A stretch of 55,871 nt of DNA from Akkermansia muciniphila (GTDB lineage Bacteria > Verrucomicrobiota > Verrucomicrobiia > Limisphaerales > BJHT01), in the NCBI GenBank assembly GCA_945861535.1, contig CAMAUZ010000050.1, positions 1 to 55,871 on the forward strand. The letters run 5' to 3'. Made by a program: the position numbers and the translations under genes. Shown in pieces: positions 21,651 through 29,912 of this stretch; the stretch's first letter is position 1, and the number at the start of each line of letters is the position of its first letter. The notes under the pieces are model-generated. The model was not told the origin of the DNA. It worked only from the letters and a program-made list of their open reading frames with translations, and searched no databases.

Positions 21651-21699
21651 TTGGTTCTTGTCCCTTCCCTTGAGCTTTAAACTTTATCCTTTGAGCTTA
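21651..21699 (+). repeat. Heptamer array H3
   Basis: Seven units: TTGGTTC, TTGTCCC, TTCCCTT, GAGCTTT, AAACTTT, ATCCTTT, GAGCTTA. Inverted partner of H2, abutting directly the palindromic element at 21698. Confidence 0.88.
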
Positions 21700-21876
21700 G
21701 CCGTGACTATGCAGCAGGAGCGCGGCCTTCAGGCCGCAGAGGCGTGGGAACTGTATGGGGCGAGCGATTTTCCAGACTCCTTTTCGGACTCACCATAGGG
21801 TGAGTGGAGGTCCGCGTTCGGGTTGTTTGGAACGTTCGCTGCGGATGAACGTTTCTGCGGCCTGAAGGCCGCGCTC
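21698..21876 (+). repeat. Palindromic element, copy A (right end lost at intron)
   Basis: 179 bp, starting TAGCCGTGACTATGCAGCAG and ending at ...CCGCGCTC where the group II intron begins. By hand alignment it matches the reverse complement of 23358-23536 over its whole length with about 8 differences. Both GCGGCCTTCAGGCCGC-type hairpins are intact. Confidence 0.9.
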
Positions 21877-22339
21877 GTGCGCCTGAGAAGGCGGGAAGAC
21901 AGAGCGGTGGAAGTCCGCTCCTGTGCGGTGAAGAACCGTGCGGTATCGAACCGTAACTGCGTCGTGGCAACACGGGGTGGAGAGCAACGGAACGAGAACG
22001 ACCAGTCCGTAATACAGGCTGTCCGGTGGACAGTCGTCGTGAACTCGATTCGGTCGGTGTGGACGGGCGAGCCTTCGAGCGAGTGGCGAAGCCTGTAAAC
22101 GGACGTGAGGCGCAGAGCCGAAACGTCGAGCAGCCGGGCGATCCCCGGTCGTCGCACCGATGGTTGGAGACGGAATGGCCGGAAGTCCTCCTGCGATAAT
22201 CAGGGAGGCCCGTCGGGGACAAGCGGTGTTCATGCCGCCCGCGAGGGTGCGAAGAGCCGCCCGGCGGGAGTCAGAGCGTCCGTAGTAGCTGCGAAGCGGG
22301 TAACGACCGTGGAGCCAAGGGACGCAGGAAAGTGGATGC
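21877..22339 (+). ncRNA. 5' part of a group II intron ribozyme
   Basis: Starts GTGCGCC, matching the GUGYG consensus of group II intron 5' ends, immediately after a palindromic hairpin. The 463 nt to the RT start are rich in pairing segments typical of domain I (GTGCGCCTGAGAAGGCG, GTGGAAGTCCGCTCC and others). No domain V/VI sequence is found downstream, so this half cannot splice on its own. Confidence 0.8.
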
Positions 22340-23527
22340 GTGAAAAGACAGAACGACGACGCACAACCGGCGTCAGTGGCGGCAACGCCTCAACAAGCCG
22401 GAGACGCCCAGCCGCCACGCGAACCGTGGGGGTGGGTGGAACGTACGGTCTGGACCGAGCGCATGTTGACGCGGCTCACGACGGGTGAGTCAGCAGGCCG
22501 GGTCTGGTTCCGACTGTGGGACAAGACTTACCTGCCTGCCAATCTGGCCAGTGCCTTTCACAAGGTCTGGAAGAACGGCGGGAGCGCGGGGGCGGACGAG
22601 CAAACCGTGGCGCACTTCGGGCGGAGTGCTGAAGCAGAACTTCAGCGGCTGCACGAACAACTGCGCGACGGGGCGTATCAACCGCAACCGGTACGGCGGG
22701 CTTGGATCGCCAAGCCCGGCAGCAAGGACAAGCGCCCGCTGGGCATTCCAGCGGTGCGTGATCGCATCGTGCAAGGCGCGTTGCGGCACGTTCTGGAACC
22801 GATCTTCGAGGCGGAATTTGCCGAGCATAGCTACGGCTTCCGACCGGGGCGCGGGTCCAAGGACGCGCTGCGGCGTGTGGACACGCTGCTGAAGGCGGGC
22901 CATGTCTGGGCGGTGGACGCCGATCTGAAAAGCTACTTCGACACGATCCCCCACGAACGCCTGCTCGCTCTGGTGACGGAGCGCGTGGCTGACGGCCGGG
23001 TGGTGGCGCTGGTGGAGCGATTCCTCCGGGCCGGGGTGTTGGAGGAGAATGAAGATTGGCGACCGACCGAGTGTGGCACGCCCCAAGGCGGCGTCATCAG
23101 CCCGCTGCTGGCGAACCTGTACCGCAATCCGTTGGACCACCAAATGGCGGCGGCGGGCTGGGAGCTGGTGCGCTACGCGGACGACTTCGTGATCGTGTGC
23201 CGGACGGAAGCTGAGGCCCGCAAGGCGTTGGCGGAAGTCAGTGCGTGGGTGAACGAGGCGGGGCTGACCCTGCATCCTGAAAAGACGCGCGTGGTGGACG
23301 CGAGTGCGCCCGGAGGCTTTGACTTTCTCGGGTATCACTTTGCAGTGAGGGCGACAGGAGCGCGGCCTTCAGGCCGCAGCAACGTTCATCCGCAGCGAAC
23401 GTTCCAAACCACCCGAACGCGGACCTCCACTCACCCTATAGTGAGTCAGAAAAGGAGTCTGGAAATTCGCTCGCCCCATACAGTATCCACGCTTCTGCGG
23501 CCTGAAGGCCGCGCTCCTGCTGCATAG
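22340..23527 (+). pseudogene. ltrA: Group II intron reverse transcriptase lacking maturase domain
   Basis: 395 codons from GTG 22340 (AGGAAAG 11 nt upstream; an overlapping ATG is out of frame). Residues about 60-330 are a complete reverse-transcriptase domain: RPLGIPAVRDRIVQGAL, SYGFRPGRGSKDAL, VDADLKSYFDTIPH, CGTPQGGVISPLLANLY and the catalytic YADD at 279-282. Thumb-like KTRVVDASAPGGFDFLGYHF follows. After residue 333 (base 23341) the frame runs into palindromic repeat copy B. The last 60 or so residues are therefore repeat-encoded, and domain X and any endonuclease domain are missing. The polymerase active site is intact, so activity as a polymerase cannot be excluded, but intron mobility and splicing should be lost. 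The QGG motif argues against a diversity-generating retroelement. Confidence 0.88.
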
Positions 23528-23536
23528 TCACGGCTA
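23341..23536 (-). repeat. Palindromic element, copy B, inverted relative to copy A
   Basis: 196 bp from TGCAGTGAGGGCGACAGG to TAGTCACGGCTA. Compared with the complete copy at 42000-42216, the outermost part of the left end is missing at the junction with the RT gene. Copies A and B form 179-bp inverted repeats around the intron remnant. Confidence 0.9.
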
Positions 23537-23559
23537 ATTACTTCCCCAAAAAACCCCTC

Positions 23560-24555
23560 TCACGGGTTCGGCAAACGGATGCGGTAGAACCGCGCGCGGT
23601 CGCCCGGCAGCGCGGTGGTGTCGCGGAAATCAAACGACGCGTCGGGCGAGCTGTAGGTCTGGAGGATACGCCATTGGCGGAGGTCATCGGAGGCTTCGAG
23701 GTTGTAGGGGACGAGGGGTTCGACGAAGGCGCTGAAGGTGAACGGGCCGGCGCGGTCGTAAGCCCCGGGCACGAGCACCGGACTGGTGTTGGCGATGGCT
23801 TCGGCGGTGACGGTGTAGCCGTCGAAGATCATGTAGTTGTCGCCGGGCGACGCGGGGTTGTGGACGAAATAGACGGCGTCGATGTCGCCGAGGGTGAGCG
23901 GGGTGTTCTGGGTGGTGATGGGTTGGAGGGTGACGATTTCCGTATCGCCCAGCAGCGCGCTCCAACGGTTGCGCTGGAAATTGAGGATGACTTCGAGGCG
24001 GTAGGTGGCGTTGGTGGTGAAAGCGTAGCCGGTGCTTATGAAGTTGGTGCCAGCCTCGAGCTGGTAGCAGATGGCACGCGTTTCGTTGTCGAAATCGAGG
24101 GTGAACAGCCGCGTGGCGTTGGTGTTGTAAACGCTCCAGCGAAAGGAGTCGCGGCCGCCGGTGGTCGAGTCGTTGACGTTCATGAGCACGGTGAAGCGCA
24201 CGACGGGCAGGCCGTTCTGGAGGGGCGTGAAATTCAGCGGGCGGAACAGCGCGACATAATCGTCGGGTGCGGTCGGCGCCGAGAAGCCGACGTAGGCCTG
24301 CTGGCCACGGCCCGGGAAGGCGTTGGTGAGGATGCCGCTGCCGCCGGAGCCGGCGGCGACCCAGTTGTTTTGTCCGGCGAGTTCAGCGCTCGTGCGGTAG
24401 CCCTCGGCGAATTCAAACTCGGTGCGATAGAGGATGACCGGCGTCGGGACCTGCGCGGCGGCGCGCGGCGCGATGAAGTTAGGTGCGAGCAGGAGCAGCC
24501 ACAGGAGCAGGCGGGCGGGCAGGGGCGTCGAGCGCGGGTGGGAGCGGAGTTTCAT
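23560..24555 (-). CDS. Secreted protein with jelly-roll-like fold, function unknown
   Basis: 331 residues. Signal peptide with RLLLWLLLLAPNFIAPRAAA. The body is beta-rich and aromatic (FEFAEGYRTSAELAGQNNW, YVALFRPLNFTPLQNGLP, DSFRWSVYNTNATRLFTLD, YLVHNP-like segment NYMIFDGYTVTAEA), comparable to LamG/concanavalin-like sandwiches, but I cannot name a family. The C-terminal 55 residues (YNLEASDDLRQWRILQ, ARFYRIRLP) are a small module seen at the C-termini of many secreted Verrucomicrobiota proteins. Its stop lies 23 bp from copy B of the palindromic element. No catalytic residues are evident; a structural or carbohydrate-binding role is possible. Confidence 0.7.
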   Translation of the reverse strand: MKLRSHPRSTPLPARLLLWLLLLAPNFIAPRAAAQVPTPVILYRTEFEFAEGYRTSAELAGQNNWVAAGSGGSGILTNAFPGRGQQAYVGFSAPTAPDDYVALFRPLNFTPLQNGLPVVRFTVLMNVNDSTTGGRDSFRWSVYNTNATRLFTLDFDNETRAICYQLEAGTNFISTGYAFTTNATYRLEVILNFQRNRWSALLGDTEIVTLQPITTQNTPLTLGDIDAVYFVHNPASPGDNYMIFDGYTVTAEAIANTSPVLVPGAYDRAGPFTFSAFVEPLVPYNLEASDDLRQWRILQTYSSPDASFDFRDTTALPGDRARFYRIRLPNP

Positions 24556-24574
24556 AAACTTGGAAACAGAAGTT

Positions 24575-24704
24575 GAACCACGGCTGGGAACGGATGGACA
24601 CGGATGGAAACGGGAATTGGGGGAGCTCGTGGTTCACTCGGCGGATGCGGTGGCTGCGGCCGTTTTGGCTCCGTGTTTATCGGTGTTCAGCCGTGGTGAA
24701 TCAG
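24575..24704. repeat. Inverted pair of ACACGGAT-type octamer arrays
   Basis: 24575-24613 reads GAACCACGG-CTGGGAACGG-ATGGACACGG-ATGGAAACGG with an 8-bp beat. 24671-24704 (CCGTGTTTAT-CGGTGTTCAG-CCGTGGTGAA) is its imperfect inverse. A single related array lies at 53588-53622. Confidence 0.75.
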
Positions 24705-24729
24705 TTCCCACCGGCTTTTTCAGAACCCG

Positions 24730-24774
24730 CAAAAAAGCGAATCCGGGAACGGAGCGCGTGGCTCGTTCCCGGAT
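24730..24774 (-). terminator. Rho-independent terminator of the DUF6600-like gene
   Basis: On the minus strand ATCCGGGAACG (24774-24764), a 12-nt loop and CGTTCCCGGAT (24751-24741) form a perfect 11-bp stem, followed by TCGC and six T. It begins 15 bp after the stop codon of the lipoprotein gene. It is the clearest intrinsic terminator in the window. Confidence 0.88.
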
Positions 24775-24788
24775 GGGTGGGGAGCGGA

Positions 24789-27038
24789 TTACTGCCGTTT
24801 GTTTGGATTGGCCGGGTCTTTGTCTGGTGCGGGTCGGGAGCGGTCCGTGCCCGGCGACACGCCGCTGGGGCGGCCGCTGGACGGCACGTCACTGGTCGGT
24901 GCCGGGCGGATGATGCGCGGCTGGGCTTCCACCTGTTTGGGTTGGAACGGCTGGCTCTCGCGCGCGGGCGGAACCGTGTAGGACGGAGCCGGGCGAGCCG
25001 GCGCGGGCGTCGGAACGCTCGGGGGCGGGGTGTAGGAAGTGCTGGGGCGGCCCGCCGGCGCGGGGGACGGCTGCGGGGTGATGACCGCGGGCCGCGGGGA
25101 CTCGGAGCGCGGAGTGGTCGGCGTCGGCGTTGGATTCGGCTGCGTCGGTTGCGGTGTGTAGATCGGAAGCCGCGGCGACTCGGAGCGCGGCGTGACGGGG
25201 TTGGAATGTTGCAGGCCGGGCGTGGGCGCGGCCCGCGGGGTGACAACCGGGCGAGGTCCCGCGGGTTGATCAAATGGCCGGACCGTGGTCGCGGCTCCGG
25301 TCGGGGCGGACGGCGTGGGATTCACGGTGACCGTCGGGGTGATGGGCTTGGCGACCGGGTGAGGCGACCCCGGAGCGGCGGGGGTCGCGGGCGTGACGAG
25401 CGGCCGCTGGGGCGTGGTGGTGATGCTCCCCGCCGGAGTGACGAGTCGTTGGCCGGTCGTGGTAATGCCCGAGGCCGGCGTGCCGAGGTGCTGGCCCGTG
25501 GGGGCGGCGCCAGCGGCCGGAGTGACGAGCGGGCGCTGGGGCGTGGTGGTGATGCTGCCAGCGGGAGTGCCGAGCCTTTGCCCAGTGGTGGTAATGCCGG
25601 AGGCCGGCGTGCCAAGACGCTGGCCGGTGGTGGTGATGCTGCTGGCCGGAATGGCGAGGGGTTGTTCCGTGGTGACGATCGCGCGTTTGGCCAGTTCGGT
25701 GTGGGCGCGCGAGCCGGGATTTTCCGCCGCCTGCGCCATGGCTTTCGGTGTCTGCGGGCGATAGATGACCGGGGTCGCGCCGCTCTGCTGGATGCGGTCG
25801 GGAGCGACGTGGGTCTGGGTGGCGGGGTTCCATTCTTGCACAGCAACCTTGCGTACTTCCCGACGCGCGACGGCGGGGATGTGGCTGGTGGGAATGCCGT
25901 TGTTGATCACCGTGTTGTTGATCGTGTTGTAGTTATTAATCACGGTGGTCTGCTGGTAAATGTTCTGGACGCGACTGGCCGGCAGGTAGTGCGAATACGG
26001 GCTGTTGTCCACGAAACGGTCCGAGGCGATGAAGGTGAAGTGATTCCAGCTCAACCCGAAGTCGAAGCCGATCGCCACGCTGCTGCCGCGGTACAACAAG
26101 CCGAGGCCGGAGCGATACTGGGCTTGATACGGGAGCGGCGCCCAGCCGCAGTAGCCGTCGTTGTAGCGCCAGGTCACCCACGCCGGACCCCATACGGAAC
26201 CGGGCGTCCATACCCAGCCGATGCGGTGATGCCGCGTCCAGCGGCCATAGTGGAACGGCGCCCAGCCCCACGAGTAGTCGGATTGCCAATACCAGCCAAC
26301 GTCGGAGTGCAACCACCGGCCGCGGTCACCGTAGGGCCGCCAGTCGCTGCGAAACGCCGCCACCTGCGGCTGCCAGCACCAGCCCATTTCGCTGTCATTC
26401 ATCCAGGTGCCGTAGGGCGCGAGCGACGAATAGAACTGGGTGGCCTCGGAGGTCGGCGGCGGTTGGACGACCACGGCGGGCGCCGCCGGTGCGGCGACGT
26501 ACTGGACCGTGGGCGCGGGCGGCACGACCGGAGCGTTGGAAATGGCCGGGGCCGCGGGAGCCGCCACGGCGGCGGGTGCGGGCGCGCTGCGGGCGGTCTG
26601 TTCGCGCACCTTGTTGCCCTGCTGCAGCATCGCGGTGATGACGGTGTTCGGCAGGCCAATGTCGGTGAGGAAGATGATTTCCTCCGCCGTTGGGTTGTAG
26701 GGGATGTTCGATTTCTCGATGAACGCTTTGATGACCGATTCGCTAACGCCGGCCTGGGCAAGGGTCATGATTTCCTGGATCCCGGTGGACAGTTTGACCG
26801 CTTCGGGATCGAATTTTTTGATCACGGCGACGCTGTTGGGTTGGGCTGCGCCGGGCGGCTGGGCCACCGCAGGATCGGCCGGGGGCGCGCCCGGATCAGC
26901 GGGCGGGGCGGCGAGGGGCGCGGTGATTTGTTTGCCGTCGGCGTTGTCGGTGTGGGCCTCGGGCACACACCCGGCCACCATGACGGCGGCGGCCAAGGTC
27001 GCCAGACACTGCGCGCGGAAGGAGAGTTTGGTTTTCAT
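24789..27038 (-). CDS. DUF6600-like Trp-rich lipoprotein with repeat tail
   Basis: 749 residues. Lipoprotein signal with lipobox VAGC (Cys23), so probably membrane-anchored. Residues about 70-140 form a small helical domain (STGIQEIMTLAQAGVSESVI, TDIGLPNTVITAMLQQG) that recurs in PVC proteins. Residues about 205-350 are Trp/Tyr-rich (YGTWMNDSEMGWCWQP, VGWYWQSDYSWGWAPFHYG, RIGWVWTPGSVWGPAWV) as in DUF6600 proteins. From about 470 a low-complexity tail begins. It has near-exact tandem copies of ITTTGQRLGTPA-G/S alternating with ITTTPQRPLVTPA, then Pro/Thr/Ser-rich sequence. The repeats are preserved at DNA level, suggesting recent expansion. Likely an envelope or surface protein; function unknown. 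Ends at a strong terminator. Confidence 0.85.
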   Translation of the reverse strand: MKTKLSFRAQCLATLAAAVMVAGCVPEAHTDNADGKQITAPLAAPPADPGAPPADPAVAQPPGAAQPNSVAVIKKFDPEAVKLSTGIQEIMTLAQAGVSESVIKAFIEKSNIPYNPTAEEIIFLTDIGLPNTVITAMLQQGNKVREQTARSAPAPAAVAAPAAPAISNAPVVPPAPTVQYVAAPAAPAVVVQPPPTSEATQFYSSLAPYGTWMNDSEMGWCWQPQVAAFRSDWRPYGDRGRWLHSDVGWYWQSDYSWGWAPFHYGRWTRHHRIGWVWTPGSVWGPAWVTWRYNDGYCGWAPLPYQAQYRSGLGLLYRGSSVAIGFDFGLSWNHFTFIASDRFVDNSPYSHYLPASRVQNIYQQTTVINNYNTINNTVINNGIPTSHIPAVARREVRKVAVQEWNPATQTHVAPDRIQQSGATPVIYRPQTPKAMAQAAENPGSRAHTELAKRAIVTTEQPLAIPASSITTTGQRLGTPASGITTTGQRLGTPAGSITTTPQRPLVTPAAGAAPTGQHLGTPASGITTTGQRLVTPAGSITTTPQRPLVTPATPAAPGSPHPVAKPITPTVTVNPTPSAPTGAATTVRPFDQPAGPRPVVTPRAAPTPGLQHSNPVTPRSESPRLPIYTPQPTQPNPTPTPTTPRSESPRPAVITPQPSPAPAGRPSTSYTPPPSVPTPAPARPAPSYTVPPARESQPFQPKQVEAQPRIIRPAPTSDVPSSGRPSGVSPGTDRSRPAPDKDPANPNKRQ

Positions 27039-27088
27039 TTTAAGTCCGCCGTGACGGCGGGTTCAGAGTTCAAGCTGTGGGAGACACC

Positions 27089-27119
27089 CCGGGCGTTCAG
27101 GGGTTGGCCGAACGCCCGG
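27089..27119. other. 10-bp-stem hairpin between lipoprotein and ATPase genes
   Basis: CCGGGCGTTC (27089-27098), 11-nt loop, GAACGCCCGG (27110-27119). It is about 100 bp beyond the stop of the minus-strand ATPase gene and upstream of the lipoprotein start. It may terminate ATPase transcripts or lie in the lipoprotein leader; there is no convincing T-run on the minus strand. The adjoining 27125-27219 is AT-richer and is the likely promoter region of the lipoprotein gene. Confidence 0.45.
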
Positions 27120-27219
27120 TTGTTTCATGCGCGTTAACTGACTGGATTAGAAATGCGCTATTCATAATGCGGAACTGGTTGCAAATCAGCGAGTTGATGT
27201 TTGTCCGCACACGTATTAA

Positions 27220-29583
27220 TCAGGTCGTGCCGGTCGGAGCGGGGCCGGGAGCGGGCGCGGACGGGCGCGGGGTGGCCGCCGGGGCTGAGGCGTTGAGGAG
27301 GAGCCGGAGGCTGTTCAGTACCACGATGACCGTGCTGCCTTCGTGGCCGACGACGCCGACGGTCAGCGGAATGCCGCCGAACAGCGCGAAGGTCACCAAG
27401 ACCACCACGGTGCCGAGCGAGATGACGAGGTTTTGGCGGATGATGCGGCGCGCACGCTGGCTGAGCAGGAAGGCGGTGAGAAAATTTTCGAGCCGGTCGT
27501 GCATGAGGACGACCTCGGCCTGCTCGAGCGCGGCGTCCGAACCGCGCGCGCCCATCGCCACCCCGACATGCGCGGCGGCGAGGCTGGGGGCGTCGTTGAC
27601 GCCGTCGCCGACCATCGCCACGCGGACGCCGTCGCGGGAGAGTTCCTGGATGGCGGCAACTTTTTGCTCGGGTTTCAGTTCGGCGCGGATTTCGTCCACC
27701 GTGACTTGCTCGCGCAAATGCTCGGCGGCGGAGTGGCGGTCGCCGGTCAACACGATGGAGCGCAGCCCCAATCGCCGCAGGCTGGCGATGACTTCGCGGG
27801 CTTGCGGGCGGACTTCGTCGCGCAACAGCAGCCTCCCGACCAGGCTCTCACCGGTCACCCAGACTTCCGAGCGCCCCGGCTCCGGCGCGGGCACCTGCGC
27901 GATCGCCGGGCGGTGCGGACCATCCGCGAGCCACTCGCGTCGTCCGAGGGCCACGGCACCGGTGCCGGTTTGCGCGCGCAGACCAAGGCCGGTGACGGAT
28001 TCGAAGTGTTCCAGCGGCAGCGGTTGCAGGCCGGCCTGTTTCCCGTGCCGCGTGATGGCGCGGGCGAGCGGATGGGTCGAGAGACGCTCGAGCGAAAACG
28101 CCAGCGCTGCGACTTCCGTCTCCCGCCCCGGCGGAAAACTCTCGACCCGCTCCACCTGCAATTCGCCCGTGGTCAGCGTGCCCGTTTTGTCGAGGGCGAC
28201 GACCGTGACTTCGGCCAATTTTTCCACCGCCGCACCGCCGCGAAAAAGAATGCCGCGGCGCGCGCCCCACGCGATCGCCGCGAGCACCGCCGACGGAATC
28301 GACAGCACCAGCGCGCACGGCGACGCCACGACCAGCAGCGTCATCGAGCGATAAAACGCACTCGGCCCGGCATCTCCCGACACGAACGGCGCCCGCCCCT
28401 GCACCAGCCACCAGAAGAAAAACATGCCGAGCGAAAGCCCGAGAATCAGGTACGTGTAGCCCGTGCTGAATTTGTCCGTGAACCGCTGGGCCGGGGCCTT
28501 GAGATGCTGCGCCTCTTTGATCAGATGAATGATCTTCTGCAACGCGCTCTGGCTCGCGGGCCGCGTCACGACCGCCTCGACGACGCCCCACAAATTGATC
28601 GTCCCCGCGAGCAAGCCGTCGCCCACGGCCTTGGCCACCGGGGTCGCCTCGCCCGTGAGGTTGGATTCGTCCGCGGCGGTGGTGCCGCGTGTGATCTCGG
28701 CATCCACCGGAAACTGTTCGCCGGGTTTGATCAGCAGCTTCATGCCGGCGGCCAGCGATTCGACCGGCACTGCGCGCTCGTGCCCGCCGGCGTCGAGCAG
28801 CGTCGCGACCTTGGGCGCGTTTTTGAACAGCGACCGAATCTCCCGCTGCGTGCGCCCCATGGCGTAGTGCTCGAGCGCGCCCGAGAGCGAGAAGAGAAAC
28901 AGCAACGTCGCACCTTCGGCCCACGCGCCCACGCTCGCGCTGCCGACCGCGACGGCGAGCATCAGGAAATGCACATCGAGAATTCGCTCGCGCAACCGCT
29001 CCCACACTTCCTCCGCCGTGAACCAGCCGCCGGCCAGGAACGACAGCGCATACGCGCCAATGGCCAGCGGCCCGGCGGGCAAATTGTACGCGAGCACGCC
29101 CAACGCCCCGCACAGCCCGGCGGCGACGAGCTGCTGCTTCCATTCGTGGATGTGCTTTTCCTCGTCCTCGATCTCGAGCGTGCGCGGAACGACCTTGGGC
29201 CACGGAATATCGCGCCAGCGCCAGAACCGCGGGGCCGTCGGGCACGTCACCCGCGCGATCGTCGTCACCTCGCCGGTGTGCTGGATGGTGATGTTCTTGC
29301 GCTCGCGCTCGGTGAGGCCGATCTCGCATTTCGCGCAATCCGTGCTGCCGTCCAGCAGGCCGCACCGGTGCTCCGCGCCCGCCGCCTCGGCCCGCGCGAC
29401 CGTCTCGCCGATGCGCGCCCGCAGCGACGCCTCATCGGTCCGCCCGAGACTCGCGACGGAGATGGTGTTCTTTTGTTTGTTGAGCGTCACCGCCTCCAGC
29501 GTGGGATCTTCGGTGAACGCCTCCGCGACCGACCGCGCCAGACAGGCGGGGGCGGCGGACTTGGTGTCGGCGGTTGGTTTCAT
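27220..29583 (-). CDS. P1B-4-type heavy-metal-transporting ATPase
   Basis: 787 residues. The membrane helix-6 motif is SPC (Cys423) rather than CPC, and the last helix has HEGST (His747) in GHEGSTVIVVLNSLRLL; together these indicate the P1B-4 (CoaT/CtpD/ZosA-like) group exporting Co2+, Fe2+ or Zn2+. Phosphorylation site Asp465 in DKTGTLTTGE, phosphatase loop NLTGEATPV, nucleotide-binding THPLARAI and MVGDGVNDAPSLA are all present. The N-terminal region (1-150) is an HMA-like fold without the usual CxxC but with a Cys-rich CGLLDGSTDCAKC (Cys74, 83, 86), a possible alternative metal site. The C-terminus is a Pro/Ala-rich tail. Single gene on the minus strand. Confidence 0.92.
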   Translation of the reverse strand: MKPTADTKSAAPACLARSVAEAFTEDPTLEAVTLNKQKNTISVASLGRTDEASLRARIGETVARAEAAGAEHRCGLLDGSTDCAKCEIGLTERERKNITIQHTGEVTTIARVTCPTAPRFWRWRDIPWPKVVPRTLEIEDEEKHIHEWKQQLVAAGLCGALGVLAYNLPAGPLAIGAYALSFLAGGWFTAEEVWERLRERILDVHFLMLAVAVGSASVGAWAEGATLLFLFSLSGALEHYAMGRTQREIRSLFKNAPKVATLLDAGGHERAVPVESLAAGMKLLIKPGEQFPVDAEITRGTTAADESNLTGEATPVAKAVGDGLLAGTINLWGVVEAVVTRPASQSALQKIIHLIKEAQHLKAPAQRFTDKFSTGYTYLILGLSLGMFFFWWLVQGRAPFVSGDAGPSAFYRSMTLLVVASPCALVLSIPSAVLAAIAWGARRGILFRGGAAVEKLAEVTVVALDKTGTLTTGELQVERVESFPPGRETEVAALAFSLERLSTHPLARAITRHGKQAGLQPLPLEHFESVTGLGLRAQTGTGAVALGRREWLADGPHRPAIAQVPAPEPGRSEVWVTGESLVGRLLLRDEVRPQAREVIASLRRLGLRSIVLTGDRHSAAEHLREQVTVDEIRAELKPEQKVAAIQELSRDGVRVAMVGDGVNDAPSLAAAHVGVAMGARGSDAALEQAEVVLMHDRLENFLTAFLLSQRARRIIRQNLVISLGTVVVLVTFALFGGIPLTVGVVGHEGSTVIVVLNSLRLLLNASAPAATPRPSAPAPGPAPTGTT

Positions 29584-29693
29584 CAGGGGGGCGTTGACCC
29601 GGCACGCACGCTAGGGGCAATCCACGGATTTGCCAAGAAACCCACCGCGCCGGGAATGGTGGGCAACGCGGGCGACGCGGCCGCCCGCGGGCG

Positions 29694-29749
29694 GAAGCTC
29701 CAAGGACAAAGCTCAAAGCTCAAGGGAAGCACCAAGTATCAAGCTTCAA
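29694..29749 (-). repeat. Heptamer array H4
   Basis: Eight units: GAAGCTC, CAAGGAC, AAAGCTC, AAAGCTC, AAGGGAA, GCACCAA, GTATCAA, GCTTCAA. Inverted partner of H5; they bracket 73 bp. Confidence 0.88.
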
Positions 29750-29822
29750 ACTGCGCTCGGCGATTGGCCCGGGCGGACCAGCGACACACACCATTACAAA
29801 GTTCCAAACTCACCCGGATGCG

Positions 29823-29878
29823 TTGGACCTTGCTGTTTGCTGCTTCCCTTGAGCTTTGAACTTTGAGCTTTGAGCTTC
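29823..29878 (+). repeat. Heptamer array H5
   Basis: Eight units: TTGGACC, TTGCTGT, TTGCTGC, TTCCCTT, GAGCTTT, GAACTTT, GAGCTTT, GAGCTTC. Ends 34 bp before the (convergent) stop of the CbiX-like gene. Confidence 0.88.
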
Positions 29879-29912
29879 CCGCAGAAAACTCGTTTCCCTC
29901 CGCAGCGTTGAT

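Noticed and set aside
22340-23527. RT considered as a diversity-generating retroelement
   Set aside because: It has the group II type QGG motif, lies behind group II ribozyme sequence, and no template/variable repeat pair was found.
24573-29859. Long plus-strand ORFs (854 and 838 codons) opposite the lipoprotein and ATPase genes
   Set aside because: Arg/Gly-rich shadow translations of well-supported minus-strand genes.
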